DNA of 64,000 nucleotides from Gracilimonas amylolytica (GCF_002911695.1 NZ_PQBS01000037.1:1-64000); one strand, 5' to 3'; shown: positions 35,736 to 45,930, counted from the stretch's first letter. Program-made: numbers and translations. Notes: generated by a model from the letters alone, not told the origin.

Positions 35736-36647
35736 TTAAGATTGTTTTGTGCGTTGTTCTAATTCAACCACTAAAGAACTGGCTACAAACAGTGAGCTGT
35801 AAGTACCCAAAACGATTCCTATCAGCAGTGCAAATGAAAATCCTTTCAGCACTTCTCCGCCGAAAATAAACAGCACAAGCACCACAAACAAGGTGGTTAA
35901 AGAAGTAATTACCGTACGGCTTAAGGTGTCATTCAGGCTCTTGTTCACCATCGGCATGAAATCCATCCCTTTGTGGACGTTTGAATTCTCCCTGATGCGG
36001 TCAAATACAACCACAGTATCGTTAAGGGAGTAACCCACAATGGTGAGGAAAGCGGCGATCAATGCCTGATCGATCTGCAAGCTGAATGGAACCCAGTCTC
36101 CCAGTATCGTGAAGATACCGAGTACGATCACCACATCATGCACGAGAGCTGCTACCGCACCGGCCGAGAAGGTCCAGTTTCGGAAACGGATCAGGATGTA
36201 GATGAAGATGATCACAATGGCATAGATCACAGCCTGAAGAGCTCCCCATTTCAGATCTTCTGCAAAACGGGGACTGATCACATCTGTTTTTACCACGATA
36301 AAGGGGTTATCGGGATGAAATTCCCTGACCGTGGAGGATATGATCTGCTGAACTTCAGCGATCTCCTGTTCATTATCGGTTCTGATGAGGATCTCACTGT
36401 CGGAACCGAAAAGTTTCAGTTCCGGGGTACTTCCAAGCGGCTCAGAAAGATCTGAACGTAGCTCAACCACACTGATCGGGTCCTCAAAATCGAGAACGAA
36501 TTCTTTACCTCCGCGGAAGTCAATTCCGTACTGGAGTCCTTTCGTCAAAATTGCCCCTAAGGAGGCGATGAAAAGCACGGCAGACAGGATATAAGCTATC
36601 TTGCGCTTTCCGTTAAAATCAATACTTGGTGTTTCAAACCATCTCAT
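35736..36647 (-). CDS. secF: Protein translocase subunit SecF
   Basis: 303 residues, six membrane segments. With SecD it uses the proton gradient to complete Sec-dependent export. Family motifs: GIDFRGGKEFVLDF near residue 46 and the transmembrane VGYSLNDTVVVFDRIRENS around 198. Follows secD by 40 bases. Confidence 0.96.
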   Translation of the reverse strand: MRWFETPSIDFNGKRKIAYILSAVLFIASLGAILTKGLQYGIDFRGGKEFVLDFEDPISVVELRSDLSEPLGSTPELKLFGSDSEILIRTDNEQEIAEVQQIISSTVREFHPDNPFIVVKTDVISPRFAEDLKWGALQAVIYAIVIIFIYILIRFRNWTFSAGAVAALVHDVVIVLGIFTILGDWVPFSLQIDQALIAAFLTIVGYSLNDTVVVFDRIRENSNVHKGMDFMPMVNKSLNDTLSRTVITSLTTLFVVLVLFIFGGEVLKGFSFALLIGIVLGTYSSLFVASSLVVELEQRTKQS

Positions 36648-36687
36648 AATATTAGTCTTTTAGTCGTTTTAAATTTCTTTTTGTGGA

Positions 36688-38502
36688 TCAACCGAAGCTT
36701 ACTGCACTCTTCTTGGTTTGTGTCAGGTAATCAACCACAACACGGGTGATCACAATGGCACTGAAGAGAGAAGCTACAATACCTGCCATCAGCGTAACGG
36801 CGAAACCTTTGATCGGCCCCACTCCAAAACTGAACAGGATGATAGCAACAAAGAAGGTGGTTACGTTGGCATCCACAATAGCACTCATGGCATTTGCATA
36901 ACCGGCTTCGATCGATGCCTTGATGGTTTTTCCGGTGCGCTGCTCTTCACGAATACGGTCAAAGATCAGCACGTTGGCATCTACCGCCATACCAATGGTC
37001 AGTACAATACCGGCAATACCCGGCAGGGTCAGTGTGGCTTTGAAAGCAGCCAGAATACCGAGAATAAAGATGATGTTAAGCAGCAATGCCAGGTCAGCAA
37101 TACCTCCACCGGTTCGGTAGTAAACGATCATAAAGATGGCCACGATCCCAAGTCCCACAAGAATGGAATTCAATCCGGCCTGAATGGATTCAGCACCGAG
37201 GGTAGCACCAACGGTACGCTCTTCCATGATCTCAAGAGGAGCCGGGAGGGCACCTGAAAGCAGAATGTTAACCAGATCCTCCGCTTCACTTACTCCATCA
37301 AGTCCCGTGATGGATGATCGACCATTGGAGATCTTGGTTTGTACGTTAGGATAAGAGAAAACAAAACCATCCAGTACAATGGCAACCGGTTTCCCGATGT
37401 TGGCACCGGTGATACGTCCCCATTTACGGGCTCCTTCACTGTTCATGCTCATAGATACCTCAGGCACGTTGGTGGCGGGATCAAATTGAACGCTGGCCGC
37501 TTCGATCACATCGCCGGTCAGTTCAACCTGAGTTCTCACACCGATGAGCTGATAAAGCTCTTCTCCTGCTTGTCCGGGAAGAGGATTTGCACTCCACATT
37601 ACCGTGGTGTTTCGCGGCAGCATGCGCTGAACTTCTTCATTTCTAAGAAGGTCCATAACCCGTGAGGTGTCATCAGGCGTTGCGTAGCCAAACAGGTAAG
37701 GGTTTTGAGCCGGAACAAGCACTTCATCCAAAGGATTGAATTGATTGTTTACAACGCTGTCTGCAGTGTCAGCTGGTTGCTCAAAGGAGTCGTAATACTC
37801 GTAGGTTTGATTTACGAATGAACGAAATTCGTCAGCATCGGCCGCCAAACGGAATTCCAGTCGTGCCGTTCCTTTAAGAAGGTTACGCACACGTTCTTTG
37901 TCCTCAACACCCGGAAGCTCAACCACAATACGGTTCTGTCCCTGCTTCACAATAGAAGGCTCGGTTACACCATAACGGTCAACACGGGTCCTGATAATTT
38001 CGATGGCACGATCCAGGGCAGACTGTCGCTGCGTTTTCAGGAAAGTGGCGATCTCCTCGTTGGTAGAACGACGGGTGATATCCATGGCGTCATTTCGGTA
38101 ATAACGGCTCAGGCGCGCATCAGGATCCCTTGATTCAAACTCAGCAACCATTTCATCAATGAAGTCACTGTTATTTTCAATAGAACGCTGATCAGCTACA
38201 TCGATCACGTCATTCAATAATTCGTCGGCGTTTTCGCCGGCCAGTTCCCTGATCAGCTGGGGTACACCCACTTCAAGGGTTACGTGCATTCCGCCCTGAA
38301 GGTCAAGCCCCAGGGAAAGTATATTTGAGCGAAGGTTTTCAAGTTTCTCCGCGTTTTCTTCGGTGTATTGAGCCGCTTCAGAAGCACTGAGATCCTCAAT
38401 ATAATTCTGCTCCAGTTGATACTGCACCGTCGGGTACAGGTAGTAGATGGTAAGGGCTAAGAAAGCCACTATCGTACCAATTTTAAATCCGTTTCCTTGC
38501 AT
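36688..38502 (-). CDS. secD: Protein translocase subunit SecD
   Basis: 604 residues: first membrane segment, a large periplasmic P1 region, then five more membrane segments. Visible motifs are LGLDLQGGMHVTLEVG near residue 53, the P1-base RTRVDRYGVTEPSIVKQG, and GMAVDANVLIFDRIREE around 515. Co-transcribed with secF. Confidence 0.97.
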   Translation of the reverse strand: MQGNGFKIGTIVAFLALTIYYLYPTVQYQLEQNYIEDLSASEAAQYTEENAEKLENLRSNILSLGLDLQGGMHVTLEVGVPQLIRELAGENADELLNDVIDVADQRSIENNSDFIDEMVAEFESRDPDARLSRYYRNDAMDITRRSTNEEIATFLKTQRQSALDRAIEIIRTRVDRYGVTEPSIVKQGQNRIVVELPGVEDKERVRNLLKGTARLEFRLAADADEFRSFVNQTYEYYDSFEQPADTADSVVNNQFNPLDEVLVPAQNPYLFGYATPDDTSRVMDLLRNEEVQRMLPRNTTVMWSANPLPGQAGEELYQLIGVRTQVELTGDVIEAASVQFDPATNVPEVSMSMNSEGARKWGRITGANIGKPVAIVLDGFVFSYPNVQTKISNGRSSITGLDGVSEAEDLVNILLSGALPAPLEIMEERTVGATLGAESIQAGLNSILVGLGIVAIFMIVYYRTGGGIADLALLLNIIFILGILAAFKATLTLPGIAGIVLTIGMAVDANVLIFDRIREEQRTGKTIKASIEAGYANAMSAIVDANVTTFFVAIILFSFGVGPIKGFAVTLMAGIVASLFSAIVITRVVVDYLTQTKKSAVSFG

Positions 38503-38646
38503 GGTAATATGATTTATTAAGTAATTTGTTGTTTTGGATGTTTTGAAAAATGATCGGATCCGTCTGTTAATAAGTAACGGATCAGTGTAGCATCAGAACC
38601 ACATCTTAAGGTCCTGTTACCAAAAATAAAGAAAAGTCGTTGGTCG

Positions 38647-39201
38647 CTATGGAGCGTTTATGGCCGTTCCACTGGTAAAAGGAGAGAGGTGGTAGCTGGT
38701 AGCAGGCTCGGGGTTACTTTGATTCCCTGTTTCTGCAGCGATCGGTTCATCTTTTGAGTACGCTACCGTTGTTTTTCCATTGGGTGAAAATCCATCTGCA
38801 GGGATCAGGGAATAGGGCTGAGCCTGTTTAATGATCACAGCTTTAGCCATGCCCGATGAGGATTCCTGATAGGAATTCCACTCTTTGATCAGCAGTTGGT
38901 ACACTTCACTTTCATCCTGAGATCCATCTCTGACCGGTAATTCAAAATCTTCGGCGTGGGCTGTTACAAGGGCAGAAGCCTGCCTTACAACGGTCTCGAA
39001 ACCTTCTTGTGAGGATGAGAGTCCGCGGATCTGATCTGCAACGCCGGCATTACTGCTATTTTTCAGGTTGGATTGCAACCATAAAGCAAAGGCATCGTGC
39101 GTTTCGTGCACACCGGCCGGCTTCAGGAAATAAACAATGATCCCGGCCAGCAGCAGCGCTGCCCCATAGGTTTGGATGATATGTTGGCGGAAAAATTTCA
39201 T
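38647..39201 (-). CDS. Hypothetical single-pass membrane protein
   Basis: 184 residues, not recognised. A membrane segment at about 10-27 (TYGAALLLAGIIVYFL) is preceded by basic residues, so the bulk is probably periplasmic. The middle is acidic and helical; the last 30 residues are rich in Ser, Pro and Asn, likely disordered. It lies between uvrA and secD on the same strand. A weak 7-bp stem (GATCCGT/ACGGATC) follows it near 38555-38585. Confidence 0.6.
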   Translation of the reverse strand: MKFFRQHIIQTYGAALLLAGIIVYFLKPAGVHETHDAFALWLQSNLKNSSNAGVADQIRGLSSSQEGFETVVRQASALVTAHAEDFELPVRDGSQDESEVYQLLIKEWNSYQESSSGMAKAVIIKQAQPYSLIPADGFSPNGKTTVAYSKDEPIAAETGNQSNPEPATSYHLSPFTSGTAINAP

Positions 39202-39259
39202 ACAGACCTAAAATATAAACAACTAAAGATCCATTATGAATAGAATTTCAGAAAAATTA

Positions 39260-42097
39260 CTAAACGGTGACCTTCGCAAGTCTTTCAAACTCTTCTTTCA
39301 GGAAACGGCCGGTATGTGACCGATCTATTTCGGCCACTTCTTCCGGAGTTCCGGTCGCAATGATCTCACCACCGCCCGCACCGCCCTCAGGACCAAGGTC
39401 GATGATCCAGTCGGCTGCTTTGATCAGGTCCAGATTATGTTCGATGACCATCACCGTATTTCCTTTTTCAACCAGCCTTTGGATCACATCCACCAGCATG
39501 CGCACGTCCTGAAAGTGAAGTCCTGTGGTAGGTTCATCCATCACGTATAAGGTATCACCGGTTCCCACTTTAGATAGCTCACGTGCCAGTTTGATCCGCT
39601 GGGCTTCACCACCTGAGAGGGTTGTGGATGATTGCCCTAAAGTGAGATATCCAAGCCCCACATCCACCATGGTGCCTAAAATTCGGCTGATGGCCGGTTG
39701 GGCATCAAAAAACTCAGCAGCTTCACTGATCGGCATTTTGAGTACATCAGAGATATTTTTTCCCTTGTAGTAGATCTCGAGAGTCTCACGGTTATACCGT
39801 TTGCCATTGCAGGTTTCGCAGGTCACGTACACATCAGGCAGGAAGTTCATCTCGATCTTGCGAACACCATCTCCATTACATTCTTCGCAGCGGCCACCCT
39901 TCACATTAAAGGAGAATCGCCCCTGATCGTAACCGCGGATCTTCGATTCCGGTAATTCAGCAAACAATCGGCGAACGTGATCGAATACCTTGGTGTAGGT
40001 ACCGGGATTGGATCTCGGGGTTCGCCCGATCGGACTTTGGTCGATGGAAATGATCTTATCCACATTGTCGATGCCTTCAATAGTATCGTAGGGAAGGGGA
40101 ACCGTTTTGGATTTGTAAAAGTGATTGGAAAGTATAGGTACCAGCGTCTGATTGATCAACGAACTTTTCCCGCTCCCGCTCACCCCGGTCACACTTATGA
40201 ACTTGCCAAGCGGTACTTCCAGTTCCTGATGTTTCAGGTTATGTCCCCGGGCGTTAGTAACTTTGATGGTTTTTTCATTGCCTTTGCGTCGTTTTTCCGG
40301 GATGGCAATGACTTCCTCATCATTCAGGAATTTGGCGGTATCCGAATTTGGATCCAGTTCGTCGGGTTTACCAGAGGTTACGATATGACCGCCATTAACA
40401 CCGGCTCCGGGGCCAAGATCTACCACAAAATCAGCGTGTTCAATAGTCTCCCGGTCATGTTCTACCACAAGCACTGAGTTGCCAAGATCCCTGAGCGTTT
40501 CAAGAGATCGAATGAGTTTGATGTTATCTCGCTGATGAAGGCCAATACTTGGCTCATCCAGAATATAGAGAACACCTACCAGTTGAGTTCCTATTTGAGT
40601 GGCCAAGCGAATTCTCTGAGCCTCACCGCCACTGAGTGTCTGTGCCTCACGGTCCAGGCTTAGGTAGGTCAGCCCGACATTCAACAGGAAGTCCAGCCGG
40701 TCTCGGATCTCCTTCAGCACCTGATTACCGATGATCTGCTGTCGCTCTGTGAGGTTTATTCCATACAGGGTATCACGCAGCTCCTGAATATCTTTCTGCA
40801 CCAGGTCGTGGATGGTGTATCCGTCAATTTTGTAGGAGAGGGCCTCTTTATTGAGCCGTCCACCCTCGCAATCGGGACATGTCACCTTATCCATAAAGGC
40901 CTTGGCCTTATCACGCTGCTTGTTAGATTTACTGTTGTGATACTGATCGGTGATGGTATTTCGCAGGCCCTCAAACTTATGTTTATAAGTGACGGAATTA
41001 TCCTTGAAATCATAACTGACTGAGAATTTTTGATCTCCGCTGCCATTCATAAGCAGGTCTTTCAATTCTTCCGGATAGTCCTTGATCGGAGTATCGAAAT
41101 CCAGATCAAAAGTTTTGAGAATGGCTTTGAGCTGCTTGAATACAAATATATCCCGGGGGGCTCCCAGAAAGCGGATCCCGCCCTCAGCTATGCTTTGCTC
41201 TTCATTTGGAACCAGAAGTTCCCAGCTTACATCGTAGGTGTAGCCCAGGCCTTCGCAGGTATTGCAGTAACCGTAGGGTGAGTTAAAGGAAAATAAATTT
41301 GGGGCAGGATCCTCATATGCCAGACCACTCTCCGGATCGAAGAGATTCTGTGAGTACAATTGGTCCTTAAATTCATCGTCTTCTTTGATGGCAAGGATCA
41401 CGTTTCCATCGGCCATTTCCAGGGCCAGGCGAATACTGTCGGCAATGCGTTTTTCACTTTTTTGAGAGATCACAAAGCGGTCTACCACGATCTCAATATT
41501 GTGAGTTTTGTAGCGATCCAGCTTCATGTCTTTTTCCAGGTCGTGGAATTCACCATCAATGCGGGCACTCACAAACCCCTGTTTGATGGTTTGTTCAAAC
41601 AGCTCGCGATAGTGTCCTTTTCGTCCCCGTACCACCGGAGCCAGGCAATAGGCCTTGGTGCCTTCCGGCATGTCCATCACATTGGCAACTACCTGATCGG
41701 CGGACTGCTTTTCCATTTTGTTGCCCGTTTTGTAGGAGTAGGGCGTACCAACGCGGGCATACAACAACCTGAGAAAATCGTAGATCTCTGTGACCGTACC
41801 AACCGTGGAACGGGGATTTCGGTTGGTGGTCTTTTGGTCGATCGAGATCACCGGTGAAAGTCCGTCAATGAAATCTACCGCAGGACGTTCCATCATACCC
41901 AGAAACTGCCGGGCATAGGCGGATAGGGATTCCAGGAATCGGCGCTGACCTTCCGCGTAGATGGTGTCGAAGGCGAGTGAAGATTTCCCTGAACCGGAGA
42001 GTCCGGTTATGACCACAAGCTGATCGCGGGGAATATCGATATCAATATTTTGAAGGTTGTGTTCGCGTGCTCCGCGTACTACAATATTATGCTGCAA
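39260..42097 (-). CDS. uvrA: Excinuclease ABC subunit A
   Basis: 945 residues, full length. It recognises bulky DNA damage and loads UvrB. Two ABC ATPase modules: Walker A GLSGSGKSS near residue 33 and GVSGSGKSS in the second half, each with LSGGEAQRI signatures; CxxC zinc modules include CNTCEGLG and CEECNGDG. The frame opens with TTG, immediately upstream of the conserved HNIVVRGAREHNLQN; no earlier candidate fits better. Confidence 0.97.
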   Translation of the reverse strand: MQHNIVVRGAREHNLQNIDIDIPRDQLVVITGLSGSGKSSLAFDTIYAEGQRRFLESLSAYARQFLGMMERPAVDFIDGLSPVISIDQKTTNRNPRSTVGTVTEIYDFLRLLYARVGTPYSYKTGNKMEKQSADQVVANVMDMPEGTKAYCLAPVVRGRKGHYRELFEQTIKQGFVSARIDGEFHDLEKDMKLDRYKTHNIEIVVDRFVISQKSEKRIADSIRLALEMADGNVILAIKEDDEFKDQLYSQNLFDPESGLAYEDPAPNLFSFNSPYGYCNTCEGLGYTYDVSWELLVPNEEQSIAEGGIRFLGAPRDIFVFKQLKAILKTFDLDFDTPIKDYPEELKDLLMNGSGDQKFSVSYDFKDNSVTYKHKFEGLRNTITDQYHNSKSNKQRDKAKAFMDKVTCPDCEGGRLNKEALSYKIDGYTIHDLVQKDIQELRDTLYGINLTERQQIIGNQVLKEIRDRLDFLLNVGLTYLSLDREAQTLSGGEAQRIRLATQIGTQLVGVLYILDEPSIGLHQRDNIKLIRSLETLRDLGNSVLVVEHDRETIEHADFVVDLGPGAGVNGGHIVTSGKPDELDPNSDTAKFLNDEEVIAIPEKRRKGNEKTIKVTNARGHNLKHQELEVPLGKFISVTGVSGSGKSSLINQTLVPILSNHFYKSKTVPLPYDTIEGIDNVDKIISIDQSPIGRTPRSNPGTYTKVFDHVRRLFAELPESKIRGYDQGRFSFNVKGGRCEECNGDGVRKIEMNFLPDVYVTCETCNGKRYNRETLEIYYKGKNISDVLKMPISEAAEFFDAQPAISRILGTMVDVGLGYLTLGQSSTTLSGGEAQRIKLARELSKVGTGDTLYVMDEPTTGLHFQDVRMLVDVIQRLVEKGNTVMVIEHNLDLIKAADWIIDLGPEGGAGGGEIIATGTPEEVAEIDRSHTGRFLKEEFERLAKVTV

Positions 42098-42361
42098 TGG
42101 AATGATTGTTTTTGAAATTCAGAACTTCACAAAATACAAAAACAGCTGACCGAATGCCTTCATTCCTTAAAAGAAAAGTCCGGTTCAAAAATCGAATATG
42201 AGTTTGAAAAAGGGACGGAATATAAGATAAGATCAGTGAAAGTGACTGTTATGGTCATTCCCGCGATGGCGGAAATCCAATATCTGCCACGATTTCGATT
42301 CTTAAACCATACCAACTTAACATATCCCAAGCCTAAACCATGGTTTAGCTAAGCCTGTACC
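42098..42361. other. Intergenic region with dispersed-repeat features
   Basis: 264 bases, no gene. It includes a TTCCCGCgatgGCGGAA hairpin (about 42256-42272) of a widespread intergenic type and a perfect 14-base palindrome TAAACCATGGTTTA at about 42336-42349. Confidence 0.45.
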
Positions 42362-43654
42362 CTACAACTGATGCTGCCGGGAAATGCTATTGTACTCTCT
42401 CACAAACAGTCGATTTGGAAACATACCTTCATCATCCTCAGAATAATCCGGTTTGATACGCTTCACAAAATACATCGGGACTTTACCCATGTACTTGGTT
42501 TCGATATCGCCACGCGGTTCGCATTCAAAGAAATCCTTGACCCGCTGATAGGTTGTTTCTGAGATATTGATCTGATTTTCATCCGAATGTTGTTCGAGTC
42601 GGGCCGCCAGGTTTACGGTTTCTCCCCACATATCATAAGCAAAGCGTTTTTTACCGATCACTCCAACCACGGCTTTACCGGTGTGCACCCCGATGCGAAT
42701 CGGGAGGTAAGGAGTTTCTGACAAACTTTTCTTGCTGAAATCCCGCACAAAATCCACGATCTTGAGAGCTGTCAAAACTGCATCCACCGGGTGAGTGGAG
42801 TTTCGATCGGGCAAACCACCGGCCGCCATATAACTGTCACCAATGGTTTTGATCTTGATCATATTATGCTGAGCCGTAAAATCATCAAACTTGTCAAAGT
42901 AGAAGGAAAGGCTTTCAATGAGTTGCTCCGCTGAAAGGTCAGGCACCACTTTGGTGAAGCCTACAAAATCGGTGAACATAATCGTGGAATCCTCATAACG
43001 CTCGGGAGTCACGGTTCCATAAGCCAGCAGGTTTTCAGCGATCTTTTCAGGGAAGATATTGTGGATCAGCTCCTCATGTTCCTGTTTGGTGATCTCAAGT
43101 TCCTTATTGGCTGCATTTAACCCGCTTTGCATCTCACTCAGTTGATTGTTTTGAGCGAGCGTATTTTTATAGGTCGATATCAGCAGGTTCACAAGGTGTG
43201 AGTAATCCGCCAGAATATTGTAGGTTTTGCCTTCTATGTTAACCTCAACAGTACTTACTTCACTTACCGGAGGAGGGGGATTTTGAAGTAACTCTTTTAT
43301 TTTGGTGTACAGCGTGTCATCGTCATATGGCTTGGTAAGATAATTATCGGCCCCCGCCTCTATACCTCGCATGATGTATTCGGTGGTGACCATGGATGTG
43401 ACAAGGATCAAAGGGATCTTGTTGAGCCTTGAATCTTTTTTGATGCGTTCACACAGCTCAAAGCCATCCATGACGGGCATTTCAACGTCACTGAGAATGA
43501 GATCGGGATATTCTGTTCGGGCCAGCTCTAAGGCATCTTCCCCGTTTTGTGCCGTCAATACTTCGTACCCTTTTTGAATTAATTTATGCCTTGTAAGTGT
43601 TACAAGGGCAGGATGGTCATCAACAACCAGTATGCGTGGTTTTGTTTCTAACAT
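42362..43654 (-). CDS. Response regulator with class III adenylate cyclase output
   Basis: 430 residues. Receiver domain 1-125 with phospho-acceptor D56, VDD at 11-13 and lysine K108. A linker with a coiled coil (about 160-200) leads to the cyclase domain 222-395. Metal ligands D229 and D273, adenine-selecting K269 and D341, and transition-state N348 and R352 are all present, so it should make cyclic AMP as a homodimer. No histidine kinase is adjacent; an orphan regulator. Divergent from the DAHP synthase gene. Confidence 0.93.
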   Translation of the reverse strand: MLETKPRILVVDDHPALVTLTRHKLIQKGYEVLTAQNGEDALELARTEYPDLILSDVEMPVMDGFELCERIKKDSRLNKIPLILVTSMVTTEYIMRGIEAGADNYLTKPYDDDTLYTKIKELLQNPPPPVSEVSTVEVNIEGKTYNILADYSHLVNLLISTYKNTLAQNNQLSEMQSGLNAANKELEITKQEHEELIHNIFPEKIAENLLAYGTVTPERYEDSTIMFTDFVGFTKVVPDLSAEQLIESLSFYFDKFDDFTAQHNMIKIKTIGDSYMAAGGLPDRNSTHPVDAVLTALKIVDFVRDFSKKSLSETPYLPIRIGVHTGKAVVGVIGKKRFAYDMWGETVNLAARLEQHSDENQINISETTYQRVKDFFECEPRGDIETKYMGKVPMYFVKRIKPDYSEDDEGMFPNRLFVREYNSISRQHQL

Positions 43655-43771
43655 AGTGTGTTATTTGTATTTCCCTCAAATGTAAGTTTGAATGCCGTAA
43701 GGTATAAGAAAATTGAGCATTAAGCAGTAAAAACCGATAGTTTTAAACCCAATTAAAAAATTATAAGATTT

Positions 43772-45130
43772 ATGCCTGAAGTTGTACATAAAAGTTGGTC
43801 GCCGATCTCCTGGAAAGAAAAACCGGTAAAGCAGTTACCTGATTATCCGGATCAAAAGGAGTTAGAGCAGTGTTATGAAATGCTTAAAGACCTGCCACCT
43901 TTGGTGACATCCTGGGAAATTGATGCCTTGAAGAATAAACTGGCGGATATTTCTGATGGCAATGGTTTTTTACTGCAGGGTGGTGATTGCGCAGAGAGTT
44001 TTGATGCAACCAAGGCTCCAAAGATCGTCAACATGGTGAAGGTGCTGCTTCAGATGAGTTTCATTCTGATCCATGAGATGGGCATACCGGTATTGCGGGT
44101 AGGGCGAATAGCCGGGCAGTATGCCAAACCCCGTTCCAATGATTTTGAGATGGTAGATGGGGAAGAGATACACAATTATCGTGGTGACCTGATCAATGGA
44201 TTTGAATCTGAGTCAGGTATTCGGATTCCGGATCCCCAAAGACTGATAGAGGGTTATCATAAAGCAGGGTTGACGCTAAATTTCCTGAGAGCTTTGTCGG
44301 AAGAGGGATTTGCTGATCTCCATCACCCCGAGCAGTGGGAACTCGATTTTATGCGGAATAATGAATACTACGCTGAGTATGAGGAAATGGTCTCATCCAT
44401 TACCAAGGCTGTGAAGTTTGTTGAAGCCATTGCACCGGACACCTTCACGACCCTGCAGAAAGTTGATTTTTATACCTCACATGAGGCTCTGAATCTATAT
44501 TATGATTCTGCTCAAACCCGTCCGGTTCCCCGAAAACCGGGCCACTATAACCTGAGTGCCCACATGGTATGGCTCGGTAACCGAACCCGTGAACTGGATG
44601 GAGCACATGTGGAATATTTTAAAGGGATCAATAACCCTGTTGGTATCAAGATCGGGCCGCCTTTTGAAATTGATGAAACTCTAAAGCTTATCGAAACCCT
44701 GAATCCGACCCATGAAAAAGGTAAGATCGTATTGATCACCCGCTTTGGGAAAGATCTGATCGAAGAACAATTGCCGGGATTGATCCAGGCGGTGAGACGT
44801 GAAGGCTTTCCGGTGGTCTGGAGTTCAGACCCTATGCACGGGAATACATTTAGTACCGGCGGGGGTATCAAAACCCGTAATTTTGATGATATCATTCGTG
44901 AGGTTCGTTCCGCTTTTGCCATTCACCGCTCTGAAGGCAGTTACCTGGGTGGAGTTCACCTGGAATTGACCGGAGATAATGTGACCGAATGCGTAGGTGG
45001 TGCCAAGGGACTTGAGGAAAATGAACTCAACCGAAATTATGAGACCTTCTGTGATCCGCGCCTCAATTATGAGCAAAGCCTCGAAATGGCCTTTCTGGTG
45101 GCTCGCGAATGGAAAAACAGTAGGGGTTAA
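43772..45130 (+). CDS. Class II 3-deoxy-D-arabino-heptulosonate-7-phosphate synthase
   Basis: 452 residues, the plant/actinobacterial type. First step of the shikimate pathway from erythrose-4-phosphate and PEP. Visible: LLQGGDCAESF near residue 68, RVGRIAGQYAKPRS around 112, and SDPMHGNTFS and GGVHLELTGDNVTECVGG near the end. Single gene, no regulatory domain fused. Confidence 0.96.
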   Translation: MPEVVHKSWSPISWKEKPVKQLPDYPDQKELEQCYEMLKDLPPLVTSWEIDALKNKLADISDGNGFLLQGGDCAESFDATKAPKIVNMVKVLLQMSFILIHEMGIPVLRVGRIAGQYAKPRSNDFEMVDGEEIHNYRGDLINGFESESGIRIPDPQRLIEGYHKAGLTLNFLRALSEEGFADLHHPEQWELDFMRNNEYYAEYEEMVSSITKAVKFVEAIAPDTFTTLQKVDFYTSHEALNLYYDSAQTRPVPRKPGHYNLSAHMVWLGNRTRELDGAHVEYFKGINNPVGIKIGPPFEIDETLKLIETLNPTHEKGKIVLITRFGKDLIEEQLPGLIQAVRREGFPVVWSSDPMHGNTFSTGGGIKTRNFDDIIREVRSAFAIHRSEGSYLGGVHLELTGDNVTECVGGAKGLEENELNRNYETFCDPRLNYEQSLEMAFLVAREWKNSRG

Positions 45131-45196
45131 GGCAACCGGCTGATCTTTAATCAGGTTTCTGCCAAAACTGTCATAGGACTGCCAAATAAGAAGCGC

Positions 45197-45230
45197 CCGG
45201 TCTGACATCTTATCCCAAAATGTCAACCGG
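45197..45230 (+). promoter_or_regulatory. Inverted repeat upstream of the hsp20 promoter, candidate enhancer site
   Basis: CCGGTcTGACAT (45197-45208) and ATGTCAACCGG (45220-45230) are inverted apart from one extra base. The centre is about 80 bases before the -24 element, the usual distance for a sigma-54 activator. Other TGTCA half-sites lie at 45169-45173 and 45263-45267. Confidence 0.55.
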
Positions 45231-45290
45231 TGTGTAATTGTATCATACCCATATTGCCCGTCTGTCATATTCAGGCTTCGCCGTAATAAG

Positions 45291-45307
45291 TTGGCATATG
45301 CCTTGCA
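45291..45307 (+). promoter_or_regulatory. Sigma-54 (-24/-12) promoter of the small heat-shock gene
   Basis: TTGGCAT-ATGCC-TTGCA: GG at 45293-45294 and GC at 45305-45306 with exactly ten bases between, matching the RpoN consensus closely. The ATG follows 41 bases after the -12 GC. This placement leaves a short leader with the AGAGAGG ribosome site. Confidence 0.7.
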
Positions 45308-45346
45308 TATTCAAAGGTGAACAACGAATTAAAAAGAGAGGCAATC

Positions 45347-45775
45347 ATGGCACTTATCAAATATTCACGACCAAATCTTGATGTTAACTCAAGAAATTTC
45401 AGCGACATTTTAGATGAATTCTTTAACGATTCACTGAATTATCGCAAAGATACCTTCATGCCAACCGTAGATATTTCTGAAACTGAAAATGATTTTCAGG
45501 TAGAAGTATCTCTTCCCGGCTTGAAGAAAGACGACATTAATATAGACCTTGAGAACGGACGCCTGACCATTAGTGGCGAGCGAAAGTTAGAGAACGAGGA
45601 GACCGGAAAAAATTACCATCGGGTAGAATCAAGTTACGGTTCATTCAGCCGTTCTTTCCAGCTGCCCGACAGCATTGATGAAGAGAGCATCGAAGCTAAA
45701 TATGATAATGGTGTGTTGAACATCAACATTAAGAAGAGCGAAGAAAAGGTTAAGAAGCAGATCAAGATATCATAA
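45347..45775 (+). CDS. Small heat-shock protein (Hsp20/alpha-crystallin family)
   Basis: 142 residues. ATP-independent chaperone that holds unfolding proteins. The alpha-crystallin domain is at about 35-130 with VEVSLPGLKKDDINIDLENGRLTISGER and a YGSFSRSFQLP segment, plus a C-terminal IKI-type anchor. An in-frame ATG 30 bases upstream is rejected: AGAGAGG is placed correctly for 45347, and the extra residues lie at the predicted transcription start. Expression probably depends on sigma-54. Confidence 0.95.
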   Translation: MALIKYSRPNLDVNSRNFSDILDEFFNDSLNYRKDTFMPTVDISETENDFQVEVSLPGLKKDDINIDLENGRLTISGERKLENEETGKNYHRVESSYGSFSRSFQLPDSIDEESIEAKYDNGVLNINIKKSEEKVKKQIKIS

Positions 45776-45930
45776 GCTTGATCTGATTGGTTAAGAGGAC
45801 CGGGGTTCTGTGAAAAGAGCTCCGGTTTTTTTGTGATTTTTACAAGGCGTTTGAGGCTACGCACAATTTTAAAGCTTTCATGCGTTGTAATATCGTAAAT
45901 CAAAACAGACTAACTTTTTAATTACAAATC

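Noticed and set aside
36718-37257. 179-codon plus-strand frame opposite secD
   Set aside because: Antisense to a well-conserved gene; composition rich in His, Asn and Gly typical of antisense translation.
41360-41857. 165-codon plus-strand frame opposite uvrA
   Set aside because: Lies across conserved UvrA sequence; no ribosome site or family features.
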